This document shows positions 1-8,274 of a stretch of DNA of 64,000 nucleotides, one piece after another. Position numbers and translations under genes: made by a program. The stretch's first letter is position 1; the number at the start of each line of letters is the position of its first letter. Where the stretch lies: NCBI GenBank assembly GCA_900470965.1, contig UCCS01000079.1, positions 31,168-95,167 on the forward strand, given 5' to 3'. The notes under the pieces were generated by a model. It did no database searches and was not told the origin of the DNA. It saw only the letters and a program-made list of their open reading frames with translations. Source of the DNA: Hyphomicrobiales bacterium. Its GTDB lineage: Bacteria; Pseudomonadota; Alphaproteobacteria; Rhizobiales; Rhizobiaceae.

Positions 1-284
1 GCATTGTTGACGAGAATATTGATCGGGCCGATTTCCGCTTCGATATAGTCGATCGCCGAACGGCAGGCCTCGGCATCGGTTACATCGAAGGCAGCGCTGA
101 CGGCATGGCCTTTGTTTTCACGGATCGCTTTGGCTGCCGCTTCCGCTTTCTGGGCATTGCGCCCGTTGATGATGACTGAGGCCCCGTGCTCGGCAAGCCC
201 GAGCGCCAGCGCATGGCCGATGCCCTGGCTGGAGCCTGTCACGAGCGCTCGGCGGCCGGAAAGATCGAAGAGGGGAAAGGTCAC
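1..284 (-). CDS. SDR-family oxidoreductase, 3' end outside window
   Basis: N-terminal 94 codons of a short-chain dehydrogenase/reductase. I read the start as GTG at 284 because an AGGAG lies 8-12 bases upstream and the protein then opens with a short linker before the Rossmann fold. The nucleotide-binding glycine motif TGSSQGIG sits at about residues 17-24, and an LVNN segment (the SDR NNAG strand) is reached at the window edge. The spacing resembles gluconate 5-dehydrogenase-type SDRs, but the catalytic Ser-Tyr-Lys lies outside, so the substrate cannot be called. It begins 62 bases after pcaB on the same strand and may be the last gene of the pca transcript. Confidence 0.8.
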   Translation of the reverse strand, partial: MTFPLFDLSGRRALVTGSSQGIGHALALGLAEHGASVIINGRNAQKAEAAAKAIRENKGHAVSAAFDVTDAEACRSAIDYIEAEIGPINILVNN

Positions 285-346
285 GAGATCACTCCTGAAA
301 TCACCATCCCTGCATAGCCGGTTTTACCGACTGAGTGCAAAGGCGA

Positions 347-1393
347 TCAGTTCGTCCCTAGACGCTTGATATTACCAACGAGTTCCGTGGCGAGCCGCAA
401 TGACGCGGCAGTCGCCATGACCATCTGTGGCAGCACCAGCCATTCGAGCGTCCAGGCGGCGCCCGATCGCTCCTGTTCATGGACGAGCGAGTGGTGGATC
501 GCTGAAAGCTGCGTGGCGTTGAACCGGGCAAGCGCGACCAATGTTTCGGCGGCGACCGGATTCTGCTTGTGGGCCATGGCCGAGGATGTGCCGCCGCCCG
601 CAAGCTCGATCTCGCCTCCGGCTTCGGCGAGCAGCGCCACGTCCTCTCCGAATTTGCCAAGGCTGCCCGAAATCAATGAGTAGAGATTGGCGAGATCGGC
701 AAGGCGGCTCCGCCGGCTCTGCCACTGCGGCTCGTCGGTCAGCCCCAGTTCCAGTGCCAGCGAGGCGCGCACGGCGGATGCCTCGGGTCCGAGTTTTTCG
801 AGCGTGCCGGCAGCACCGCCGAACTGAACGGGGAAGGTCTGCTCCGTCAGCCGGTCTCGATAGGTCTCCAACGGCAGCCGCCAGGCGGCTATGCGATCGG
901 CAGCGGCGATAGGGATCGCGGCCTGCATGCGCGTATGGCCCATCAGGCGGTTGTCGCCGAGTTGGCGCTCGAGTGCGGCAAGTCCCGTGACTACCGAATG
1001 CAGGCGTGCGCCAAAGAGGAAGCTCACAGATTTCAGCCGCAGCATGAGGCTGGTGTCGATGACATCTTGGCTGGTCGCCCCAAAATGGACGTGCTTTGCA
1101 ACCTCTTCCCCTGCTGCTTCCCGAAGCTGCCGAACCAGATCGGGAATGACGACGCCATCTCGGGCGGTCGCGGCTTTTAGGCTTTCCGTGTCGGGGGTGA
1201 AACCTGCACAGGTCTGGCCAACCGCCCGTGCGGCTTCAGCCGGAATGACGCCGTGTGTGGCCTCGGCACGAGCAAGCGCTGCCTCGAAAGACAGCATTGC
1301 CCGGATATCCGCCGCGGCGGAAAAATACGAGGCTATTTCACTGTCGCCGAGCAGGCCGGAGAGGAAGGGATGATCGAAAGGGGAAGAGGTCAT
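347..1393 (-). CDS. pcaB: 3-carboxy-cis,cis-muconate cycloisomerase
   Basis: Cytoplasmic enzyme of the fumarase/aspartase superfamily. It lactonises 3-carboxy-cis,cis-muconate to 4-carboxymuconolactone, the step after ring cleavage in the protocatechuate branch of the beta-ketoadipate pathway. The superfamily signature GGTSSAMAHKQNP lies in the last third, and the conserved HFGATSQDV segment (second active-site region) is near residue 105. At 348 residues it is close to the short rhizobial PcaB form. It is the last pca gene of the operon, separated from pcaG by 119 bases that contain a long hairpin. Position and motif agree, so identity is firm. Confidence 0.95.
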   Translation of the reverse strand: MTSSPFDHPFLSGLLGDSEIASYFSAAADIRAMLSFEAALARAEATHGVIPAEAARAVGQTCAGFTPDTESLKAATARDGVVIPDLVRQLREAAGEEVAKHVHFGATSQDVIDTSLMLRLKSVSFLFGARLHSVVTGLAALERQLGDNRLMGHTRMQAAIPIAAADRIAAWRLPLETYRDRLTEQTFPVQFGGAAGTLEKLGPEASAVRASLALELGLTDEPQWQSRRSRLADLANLYSLISGSLGKFGEDVALLAEAGGEIELAGGGTSSAMAHKQNPVAAETLVALARFNATQLSAIHHSLVHEQERSGAAWTLEWLVLPQMVMATAASLRLATELVGNIKRLGTN

Positions 1394-1460
1394 TCGGAGT
1401 CTCGTTTCATAACCGCCCGTCTGGCCTGTCGCGCCATCAAGCTCAGGACAAGTTAGGGCA

Positions 1461-1509
1461 GCACGACGCTACTTGCCCGGCACATTGTGGACAAGTAGCG
1501 TCTGCGTGC
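1461..1509 (-). other. Intercistronic hairpin between pcaG and pcaB
   Basis: An 11-base perfect inverted repeat (GACGCTACTTG at 1465-1475, its complement at 1492-1502) encloses a 16-base loop. It is extended by outer GCAC/GTGC arms (1461-1464 and 1506-1509) across a 3-base bulge. No T-tract follows on either strand, so it is not a plain intrinsic terminator. It lies in the 119-base gap before pcaB in an otherwise tightly packed operon, where it could act as an RNA stability or processing element. Confidence 0.6.
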
Positions 1510-1512
1510 GGG

Positions 1513-2124
1513 TCAGATGTCGAGAAACACCGTTTCCTTCGGCCCCTGAAGATAGATGTCGAATGTCAGGTTCGCACCGTCGCGGGTGGCGATCAGCGTG
1601 GGCACACGATCACGGTGCTCGATGCGCGCCAGGATCGGATCGGCGGCGTTGGCTTCCTGTTCATCCGGGAAATACATCCGTGTGTGCAGGCCGATATTGA
1701 TGCCGCGGGCAACGATCCAGAAGGTGATGTGCGGCGCCATCTTGCGCCCGTCCTTGAACGGCACCTTGCCGGGCTTGATGGTCTCAAAGCTGTAGACACC
1801 GTCTTCTGCGCGGGTGGGGCAGCGGCCCCAGCCGGTGAAGTTCGGATCGGCTGTGCCGCGCATTTCTGAGGGACTGTTATAGAGGCCGGCACTGTCGGCC
1901 TGCCAGATCTCGATCACAGCGTCGCGCACCAGCGCGCCGGCGCCGTCGAAGATGTGGCCACTGATGGTGATGCGCTCGCCGAGCGTCTTGTCATTGACCA
2001 TCTGAATACCGAGGTCGGTATCATAGACGCCGGCGATGTCGCAGAAATTCGGCGTCAAGCCGATATGCACATAGGGGCCGGCGGTCTGGGATGGGGTTTC
2101 CTTGAGGTAGCCGAGTTCCTGCAT
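1513..2124 (-). CDS. pcaG: Protocatechuate 3,4-dioxygenase alpha subunit
   Basis: Alpha subunit of the intradiol dioxygenase that opens protocatechuate between the two hydroxyls to give 3-carboxy-cis,cis-muconate. The 203 residues carry the family beta-sandwich (VIEIWQADSAG, then DPNFTGWGR). Where the beta subunit has HIHF, this protein has HITF and so lacks the full set of iron ligands, as expected for a non-catalytic alpha chain. The ATG follows the pcaH stop by one base (TGA-C-ATG), implying coupled translation and 1:1 subunit supply. Confidence 0.96.
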   Translation of the reverse strand: MQELGYLKETPSQTAGPYVHIGLTPNFCDIAGVYDTDLGIQMVNDKTLGERITISGHIFDGAGALVRDAVIEIWQADSAGLYNSPSEMRGTADPNFTGWGRCPTRAEDGVYSFETIKPGKVPFKDGRKMAPHITFWIVARGINIGLHTRMYFPDEQEANAADPILARIEHRDRVPTLIATRDGANLTFDIYLQGPKETVFLDI

Positions 2125-2125
2125 G

Positions 2126-2875
2126 TCAGTTCCCCTCCGGCTTGTTTTCGAACATGGTCGAGCGTCGACCGCGCAACACGATATCGAACTTATAGGCGCG
2201 GCTGTCCATCGGGATCGTATTGCCCCAGTCCATCGGGGCGATCAGCTGCTCGATCGCCGCCTTGTCCGGGATCGAGCCGACGATCGGACATTTCCAGATC
2301 ATCGGATCGCCCTCAAAATACATCTGGGTGATCAGGCGCTGCGAGAAACCGTGGCCGAAGATCGAAAAGTGGATATGGGCCGGGCGCCAGTCGTTGACGC
2401 CGTTCGGCCAGGGATAGGCGCCGGGCCGCACGGTGCGGAAGAAATACCGGCCTTCCTCATCGGTGATGAAGCGGCCGCAGCCGCCGAAATTCGGGTCGAT
2501 GGCGGCGAGATAGGTTTCCTTCTTGTGGCGGTAGCGACCGCCGGCATTGGCCTGCCAGAATTCCACGAGAACGCCAGCCTGCGGCCGGCCGCGCTCGTCG
2601 AGCACCCGGCCGTGCACGATGATCCGCTCGCCGATGGCGCTCTCGCCGGGCCGGGCGAAATTATGGATCAAGTCGTTATCCATCTCGCCAATCATCGAAT
2701 GGCCGAAGACCGGGCCGGTGATTTCCGAGATCGTGCCATCGAGCGATAGCAGCGCGCGCTGGGGCGAGCGCAGGAGCGAGGTCTTGTAGCCTGGCGCATA
2801 GGCCGGCGGATGCCAGGCGCGGTCACGAGCGAAGAAGGCCCCGGTTTCTGGCTTGCGGTTCGGTAAGTCGGACAT
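2126..2875 (-). CDS. pcaH: Protocatechuate 3,4-dioxygenase beta subunit
   Basis: Iron-bearing catalytic subunit of protocatechuate 3,4-dioxygenase. I chose the ATG at 2875 (249 residues) because a GAGGGGGAGA Shine-Dalgarno directly precedes it; the reading frame is open further upstream, but that part overlaps pcaC. The intradiol dioxygenase region contains VLVEFWQANAGGRYRHK and the ligand segment RPAHIHFSIFGHG, whose His-x-His together with upstream tyrosines forms the Fe(III) site in this family. The gene lies 10 bases after pcaC and one base before pcaG. Confidence 0.96.
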   Translation of the reverse strand: MSDLPNRKPETGAFFARDRAWHPPAYAPGYKTSLLRSPQRALLSLDGTISEITGPVFGHSMIGEMDNDLIHNFARPGESAIGERIIVHGRVLDERGRPQAGVLVEFWQANAGGRYRHKKETYLAAIDPNFGGCGRFITDEEGRYFFRTVRPGAYPWPNGVNDWRPAHIHFSIFGHGFSQRLITQMYFEGDPMIWKCPIVGSIPDKAAIEQLIAPMDWGNTIPMDSRAYKFDIVLRGRRSTMFENKPEGN

Positions 2876-2885
2876 TCTCTCCCCC

Positions 2886-3284
2886 TCAGGCCGCCTTGCC
2901 GGCGTCCATCTGCTCGAAAACCTGCTTTGCGATCTTGATCGCATGATTGGCCGCCGGCACACCGGCATAGATTGCCACATGCAGCAGCGCCTCGCGAATA
3001 TCCTCCCGCGAGGCGCCGGTATTGGCGGTGGCGCGCACATGCATTGCCACCTCGTCATCCTGACCGAGCGCGGCAAGCAGCGCGATTGTAATCATCGAGC
3101 GCTCGCGTTTCGTCAGCTCCGGCCGGGACCAGACATGGCCCCAAGCAGCCTCGGTGATCAGTTCCTGGAACGGTCTGTCGAATTCAGTTGAGGCCGCCTG
3201 CGCGCGGTCAACATGAGGATCGCCGAGAACGGAGCGGCGGGTTACCATGCCCTGGTGATAGCGTTCGGACGCGGTGTCGCTCAT
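2886..3284 (-). CDS. pcaC: 4-carboxymuconolactone decarboxylase
   Basis: Small 132-residue AhpD-fold enzyme that decarboxylates 4-carboxymuconolactone to beta-ketoadipate enol-lactone. The start at 3284 overlaps the pcaD stop as ATGA, and the protein opens MSDTASERYHQGM, typical of PcaC. The fold's core helices are recognisable (TKRERSMITIALLAALG, then REDIREALLHVAIYAGVPAA). It is a standalone decarboxylase rather than the PcaC-PcaD fusion found in some bacteria. Confidence 0.95.
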   Translation of the reverse strand: MSDTASERYHQGMVTRRSVLGDPHVDRAQAASTEFDRPFQELITEAAWGHVWSRPELTKRERSMITIALLAALGQDDEVAMHVRATANTGASREDIREALLHVAIYAGVPAANHAIKIAKQVFEQMDAGKAA

Positions 3285-4084
3285 GGGCTCTTTTCTCCAA
3301 TGGATGAGAGGAAGGCGCGGATGATCGCCGTCAGCGCTTCCGGCTGCTCGACAGGCGGAATATGGGCGCAATCCTTGATGACTTCATAGCGCGCGTCAGG
3401 GATCAGTTTTGCCGTTGAGAGCACCAGATCCGGCGGCGTCGAGCCGTCCTGATCACCGACCACGCAGATGGTCGGCACTGTGATCTTGCGCGCGACTTCG
3501 GTGAAATCGGCGTCGCGGATCGCCGCGCAGGTGGCGACATAACCTTCTACCGGCTGGCGGATCAGCATGTTGCAGTAGCCGGCATAGGCGATGTTTTCCG
3601 GTCGGCGGAAGGCTGGTGTGAACCAGCGCTCCATCACCATGTCGACAATGCTGGCGATGCCGTTCTTCTCGACGGCGGCAATCCGGTTGTTCCAGCTTTC
3701 GACCGTGCCAATCTTGTGGGCTGTGTCGCAGAGAATCAGCGCCTTCACCAGATCCGGACGGCGCTGGTAGAGCGATTGGGCGATAAGGCCCCCGACCGAG
3801 AGACCACAGATGACCGCATCCTTGACCGAGAGAAGGTCGAGCAGGCCGGCAAGGTCGGTGGCATGATCCTCCATGGCGTAGGGCACCTGTCCGACATCGG
3901 AGAGGCCGTGGCCGCGCATGTCATAGAGAATGATGGCGAAGTCGCCGGCCAGACGGACGATCACATCCCGCCAGATTCGGAAATCCGTGCCGAGCGAATT
4001 GGCAAAGACGATAACCGGCCTGTCAGCCGGAGCCCCGATGAGCTGGTAGTGGATCGTTACATCGTTGATACTGGCAAACTGCAC
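3281..4084 (-). CDS. pcaD: 3-oxoadipate enol-lactonase
   Basis: Alpha/beta hydrolase that opens beta-ketoadipate enol-lactone to beta-ketoadipate. The start is GTG at 4084, with GGAGGAG a few bases upstream. The frame runs open upstream as far as 5113, but that extension is antisense to pcaQ and is not coding. The catalytic triad is visible as the nucleophile elbow GLSVGG, the acid in GDQDGSTPP and the histidine in CAHIPPVEQ. At 267 residues it is a normal family length. It is the first gene of the pcaDCHGB operon, divergent from pcaQ. Confidence 0.95.
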   Translation of the reverse strand: MQFASINDVTIHYQLIGAPADRPVIVFANSLGTDFRIWRDVIVRLAGDFAIILYDMRGHGLSDVGQVPYAMEDHATDLAGLLDLLSVKDAVICGLSVGGLIAQSLYQRRPDLVKALILCDTAHKIGTVESWNNRIAAVEKNGIASIVDMVMERWFTPAFRRPENIAYAGYCNMLIRQPVEGYVATCAAIRDADFTEVARKITVPTICVVGDQDGSTPPDLVLSTAKLIPDARYEVIKDCAHIPPVEQPEALTAIIRAFLSSIGEKSP

Positions 4085-4154
4085 TTTAAATCTCCTCCAC
4101 ACCCAATTTGGTGAGTTGATCCGGTTAAGTAAAATGATATTTTCTAGCTTTCCA

Positions 4155-4170
4155 ATAACTCGCGGGTTAT
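4155..4170. promoter_or_regulatory. Candidate PcaQ operator
   Basis: ATAACT-CGCG-GGTTAT is an inverted repeat one base per arm away from the PcaQ box described in Sinorhizobium meliloti (ATAACC-N4-GGTTAA, from memory). It lies in the pcaQ-pcaD intergenic region about 70 bases from the pcaD start, a plausible activation position. It overlaps an upstream in-frame ATG at 4169, which favours the ATG at 4178 as the pcaQ start. Activator and inducer (probably beta-carboxymuconate) are inferred from the family. Confidence 0.6.
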
Positions 4171-4177
4171 GAAAGCG

Positions 4178-5116
4178 ATGATCGATAGCCGCATCAAGTT
4201 TCGCCATCTGCAGGCCTTTGTCGAGGTGGCGCGGCAGAAAAGCGTGATGAAGGCGGCCGAGCTTTTGCATATCAGCCAGCCGGCGGTAACGAAGACGATC
4301 CGTGAGCTGGAACAGGCGCTCGGTGTCGGCGTCCTCGAGCGCGATGGGCGAGGCATCCGGATCACGCGCTACGGCGAGGTCTTCCTGCGCCATGCGGGTG
4401 CTGCGCTGACGGCGCTGCGGCAGGGGCTTGATTCCGTCTCGCAGGACCAGTTCGGCGATGCTCCGCCGATCCGTATCGGCGCGCTGCCAACGGTCTCGAC
4501 GCGCATCATGCCACGGGCAATGGACCTGTTTCTGAAGGAAAATACCTGGAGCCGGGTGAAGATCGTCACCGGCGACAATGCCGTGCTTCTGGAGCAACTG
4601 CGCATAGGCGATCTCGACCTCGTCGTCGGGCGTCTGGCGGGAGCGGAAGGGATGGCCGGCTTTTCCTTCGAGCATCTCTATTCCGAACAGGTCGTCTTTG
4701 CCGTGCGCGCCGGCCATCCGCTGCTTGCCTCCGGCAAATCGCTCTTCGCTGAACTCGGCCGCTATACGCTTCTGATGCCGACCCGCGGTTCGATTATCCG
4801 GCCGGTCGTCGAGAATTTTCTGATCGCCAATGGCGTCGCCAGTCTGCCAAGCCAGATCGAAACGGTCTCCGATGCCTTCGGCCGTGCTTTTGTGCGCGAC
4901 AGCGACGCGATCTGGATTATTTCCAACGGCGTGGTTGCGCGCGATATTGCCGATGGCGTGCTTGCCGCCCTGCCTGTCGATACCAGCGAGACGAAGGGGC
5001 CGGTCGGACTGACGGTGCGTACGGATTCCATTCCTTCGCTGCCGCTGTCGATCCTCATGCAGACGATCCGCGAGGCGGCGCTGGAAATTTCTGGTCAGCC
5101 CGCACCTGCGCACTAA
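4178..5116 (+). CDS. pcaQ: LysR-type activator of the protocatechuate operon
   Basis: LysR transcriptional regulator, divergent from pcaDCHGB and expected to activate it. The winged helix-turn-helix occupies roughly residues 5-65 (RIKFRHLQAFVEVARQKSV, then LHISQPAVTKTIRELEQALG). The remainder is a periplasmic-binding-like effector domain. The start at 4178 gives 312 residues and matches the typical PcaQ N terminus. A second ATG at 4169 would add three residues but falls inside the likely operator. Gene order and N-terminal similarity make the identity strong; the effector is inferred from known PcaQ. Confidence 0.92.
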   Translation: MIDSRIKFRHLQAFVEVARQKSVMKAAELLHISQPAVTKTIRELEQALGVGVLERDGRGIRITRYGEVFLRHAGAALTALRQGLDSVSQDQFGDAPPIRIGALPTVSTRIMPRAMDLFLKENTWSRVKIVTGDNAVLLEQLRIGDLDLVVGRLAGAEGMAGFSFEHLYSEQVVFAVRAGHPLLASGKSLFAELGRYTLLMPTRGSIIRPVVENFLIANGVASLPSQIETVSDAFGRAFVRDSDAIWIISNGVVARDIADGVLAALPVDTSETKGPVGLTVRTDSIPSLPLSILMQTIREAALEISGQPAPAH

Positions 5117-5183
5117 CCTTCAAGACAGCAGCCACCTTTGTTCGTAGACTTGTTGCCCCTGGCTATCCAAGGAGGCGGCAGTA

Positions 5184-6077
5184 ATGAAAACAGGCTTCAT
5201 CGGTCTCGGCGTGATGGGCACGCCGATGGCGCTCAATCTCGCCCGGGCAGGCACCGACCTCACCGTCTGGAACCGTTCGCCGGAAAGCGCAGAAAGGTTG
5301 CGGGCGGCAGGCGCCGAGGTGGCTGCCGATGTCGATGCGGTGTTCGGCAAGGCCCGCACCGTGATCCTGATGCTGGCGACAGAGGCAGTGATTGACACTG
5401 TTCTCGGGCGTGGCGCGCCTGATTTTGCTGCACGCGTCGCCGGGCATGTCATCATCCATATGGGAACGACGGCGCCGGCCTATTCGAAAGCGCTTGAAGC
5501 GGATATCCGCGCAGCCGGCGGTCGGTATGTCGAGGCGCCCGTTTCGGGTTCGCGCCGGCCGGCGGAGGGGGGCGAGCTTGTGGCTATGCTTGCCGGAGAG
5601 GCTGGTGTGGTCGATGAGGTCCGTCCGCTGCTGATGCCCATGTGCCGGGAGACGGTCGTCTGTGGCGCGGTGCCAAATGCGTTGTTGATGAAGCTCGCCG
5701 TCAACATCTTTCTCATCACGTCGGTGACGGGCTTGGCGGAAGCGGCCCATTTTGCCGGTAGGCAGGGGCTGGACATGGGGATTTTCAAGGCCGTCGTCGA
5801 TGCCGGCCAGATGGCGAGCGACATATCGCGGATCAAGAGCGGCAAGCTGGTGGAGCGGGATTTCTCCCTGCAGGCGGCAATAACAGACGTGTTGAAGAAC
5901 AACAGGCTGGTGGCCGAAGCGGCGCGGCAGGCGGGCGTCGCCTCGCCGCTGCTCGATGCCTGCCATGCGCTCTATGCCGAAACCGAAAACCTGGGTTTCG
6001 GGCGCGAGGATATGGCGGCCGTCATTCGGGCCCTTGAAGCGCGAACCGAGGCAATCAGCCTGCCTTTCGGGGATTGA
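5184..6077 (+). CDS. NAD(P)-dependent beta-hydroxyacid dehydrogenase (3-hydroxyisobutyrate dehydrogenase family)
   Basis: A 297-residue member of the 3-hydroxyisobutyrate / tartronate semialdehyde reductase / glyoxylate reductase family. The Rossmann motif GFIGLGVMGTPMA begins at residue 4. The substrate-binding signature is VEAPVSGSRRPAEGG near residue 115, and the catalytic lysine segment is NALLMKLAVN near 170. A strong AAGGAGGC precedes the ATG. Substrate cannot be assigned from sequence. It is monocistronic here, after pcaQ and before the two-component pair. Confidence 0.88.
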   Translation: MKTGFIGLGVMGTPMALNLARAGTDLTVWNRSPESAERLRAAGAEVAADVDAVFGKARTVILMLATEAVIDTVLGRGAPDFAARVAGHVIIHMGTTAPAYSKALEADIRAAGGRYVEAPVSGSRRPAEGGELVAMLAGEAGVVDEVRPLLMPMCRETVVCGAVPNALLMKLAVNIFLITSVTGLAEAAHFAGRQGLDMGIFKAVVDAGQMASDISRIKSGKLVERDFSLQAAITDVLKNNRLVAEAARQAGVASPLLDACHALYAETENLGFGREDMAAVIRALEARTEAISLPFGD

Positions 6078-6158
6078 CGCCACACCGCTCTGGCATTTGG
6101 TGTCATGCTGACGCAATCTTGCAGGTGCAGAGAGCAGCTTTTGAAGTTGGACGGTTAA

Positions 6159-6836
6159 ATGCGCGTCTTGCTGGCGGAAGATGAACCGGAAATGGCCGCC
6201 GTGCTCGTGGCGGCGCTCCGCAACAACAATATCATCACGGACCACGTTTCTACCATCGAGGCGGCCGAGGAGGCCGTGCGGCTGAACAGCTATGATGCCC
6301 TGCTGCTTGACCGCAGCCTGCCTGACGGCGACGGGCTGGAGCTGATCGCCGACGCGCGCCGTATCCAGCCGGCTGTCCCGGTTATCATGCTGACGGCGCG
6401 CGGCGATCTGAAGGACCGGATAGAAGGCCTCGATCTCGGTGCCGACGACTATCTCGCCAAACCCTTTGCGGTCGAGGAGTTGATGGCGCGTTTGCGGGCC
6501 ATTCTGCGCCGTCCGGGTAATATCGAGATCGAGAGCTTGTGCCTTGGCCGGCTGCATTTCGAGCTGCGCAACCGCGAGGCGCGTGTCGGCGAGATGGCGC
6601 TTGAACTGCCTCGCCGCGAATTGCTGGTGCTGGAAGCGCTGATGCGTCGGGCCGGCCGCACGGTTGAGCGCTCCAGCCTCGAGGAAGCGGTCTACGGCAT
6701 GGACGACGAGATCCAGTCCAATGCCCTCGACGCGCATGTTTCGCGCGTGCGCCGCAAGCTCGATGCGGCGTGCGCGGGGGTCGAGATCCATACGATCCGC
6801 GGCGTCGGTTATCTGATCCGGCAGGCCCGGCCATGA
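6159..6836 (+). CDS. OmpR/PhoB-family response regulator
   Basis: A 225-residue two-component regulator. The receiver domain (about 1-115) shows the acidic pair EDE at residues 7-9, the phosphoacceptor Asp in LLLDRSLPDGDG near 51, the TAR threonine segment and the lysine in DDYLAKPF near 102. The C-terminal winged helix (about 125-220) has the LPRRELLVLEALMRRAGR and HVSRVRRKLD elements of the Trans_reg_C fold. Its stop overlaps the start of the kinase gene as ATGA, so the two are co-translated partners. Confidence 0.95.
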   Translation: MRVLLAEDEPEMAAVLVAALRNNNIITDHVSTIEAAEEAVRLNSYDALLLDRSLPDGDGLELIADARRIQPAVPVIMLTARGDLKDRIEGLDLGADDYLAKPFAVEELMARLRAILRRPGNIEIESLCLGRLHFELRNREARVGEMALELPRRELLVLEALMRRAGRTVERSSLEEAVYGMDDEIQSNALDAHVSRVRRKLDAACAGVEIHTIRGVGYLIRQARP

Positions 6837-8203
6837 AGAAGATAAAGTTCTATTCGCTGAAATGGAGGCTGATCCGCCGGCTGGTGGCGCTGCAGGCAGC
6901 GACCCTGGTGCTGATTGCGATCGCCTTTGCCTTCGTCTTCTGGATTTCGGGCATGAGTGGCATCTTCGCACCCGATGAACATGCAATCGATGCGGTCACG
7001 GAATCGATTGCCTGGAACGCCGACGGTTCGATGCGTATCACCAACACCGACGATCTGGGTTATCAGCGCGACAAGGCGGCCGACTTCTGGTTTCTGGTAC
7101 GCGATCAGCAGGGACGCATGGTCAGCGAAGGCAATGTGCCGGCGCAATATCTCGCCATCGCCGCGTCGGGTACCGATATCGCCGAAGCCCGTTTCAATGG
7201 GGACGAGGACAATCCCGCGACGATTGCCGCGCGCCTGCAGAAAATAAAGACGGATCACGGCGATCTGCTCGTCATCGTCGGCCGACAGGGCAGCCTTTCG
7301 GCCGGCAAACTTCTGGTCGTCTTCATGGCAATCGCTTCCGGTATCGTGCTTCCGGTGATTTTGCTGACAGGCCTCATAACACTGGCGGTCACACCCTTTG
7401 TGGCGCGCGGCATCCACCGCGGATTGAGCGAAGTGGCGCAGGCAGCACAAGGCATCGACGGGACGACACGCGGCTACCGCCTGCCGCTCGAAAACGTGCC
7501 GGAAGAAGTTGCGCCGCTGGTGATTGCCATGAACGAGACGCTGCAGCGTCTCGACGACGACCACAACAAGCAGCGGCGCTTCATGCTGGCCGCTGCCCAT
7601 GAGCTGCGCACGCCGATCGCCATCCTGCAGAACCGGCTGGAAACCATGCCGCCGACGGAGGCGACCAACCGGCTGCTGGAAGATGTCGCCCGCCTTTCGA
7701 CGCTAGCCCAGCAACTGCTCGACCTGCAGCGGCTTAATCAGGAGCCGGTACTGGATTGCTCCATCGACCTTGCGACCGTTGCGCGGCGGCAGGCCGCCGA
7801 GCTTGCACCGCTGATCATTGCCGCCGGCTATCAGGCGAATTTCGAGTTGCGTTCGATGCCGGAGCGCATCCTCGGCGATGAGACGGCGCTGGAACGGGCG
7901 ATTGCCAATCTGGTGCAGAACGCCATCCAGCATGGCGGCAGGAGCGGTACGATCACGATTGCGGTCGAGCGCCCTGCACAGATTTCCGTCAGCGATGAAG
8001 GCCCTGGTATCGCGCCTGAGGACCAGGAGCGGATCTTCGAGCCCTTCCAGCGTGCGAACGGTCGCAGCCAGGGCATCGGGCTTGGCCTCCATCTCGTGCG
8101 CGAGATCGTCAAGCTGCACCACGGGCGCGTATGGGTGTCGAATGCGGAGAGCGGTGGGGCAAGCTTCAACATGAGCTTCGAGCCGACGGTCCAGACCGCA
8201 TGA
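6833..8203 (+). CDS. Membrane sensor histidine kinase
   Basis: A 456-residue HAMP-type histidine kinase. The ATG at 6833 overlaps the response-regulator stop. There are two membrane segments (about residues 17-38 and 165-190) bracketing a sensory domain of about 125 residues, presumably periplasmic. A HAMP region, the phosphoacceptor H-box AAAHELRTPIAIL, an N-box (NLVQNAIQHGG) and G-boxes (DEGPGIAPED, GIGLGLHLV) follow. The signal is unknown. The downstream lipid methyltransferase-like gene and DedA remnant hint at membrane homeostasis, but this is only proximity. Confidence 0.94.
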   Translation: MKKIKFYSLKWRLIRRLVALQAATLVLIAIAFAFVFWISGMSGIFAPDEHAIDAVTESIAWNADGSMRITNTDDLGYQRDKAADFWFLVRDQQGRMVSEGNVPAQYLAIAASGTDIAEARFNGDEDNPATIAARLQKIKTDHGDLLVIVGRQGSLSAGKLLVVFMAIASGIVLPVILLTGLITLAVTPFVARGIHRGLSEVAQAAQGIDGTTRGYRLPLENVPEEVAPLVIAMNETLQRLDDDHNKQRRFMLAAAHELRTPIAILQNRLETMPPTEATNRLLEDVARLSTLAQQLLDLQRLNQEPVLDCSIDLATVARRQAAELAPLIIAAGYQANFELRSMPERILGDETALERAIANLVQNAIQHGGRSGTITIAVERPAQISVSDEGPGIAPEDQERIFEPFQRANGRSQGIGLGLHLVREIVKLHHGRVWVSNAESGGASFNMSFEPTVQTA

Positions 8204-8274
8204 ATCTTTCCGATGGCGCGGGTGCACGTCATGTTCGCATCATTTGAAAGGGGAATACCGTAGACGGACATTCG

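Noticed and set aside
4085..5113. Long N-terminal extension of pcaD
   Set aside because: The added sequence is antisense to pcaQ; the GTG at 4084 has a strong Shine-Dalgarno and family-typical N terminus.
5163..6986. Minus-strand open frame of about 607 codons
   Set aside because: Antisense to the dehydrogenase and response regulator, with low-complexity His/Arg/Gln composition typical of a GC-rich shadow frame and no ribosome site.
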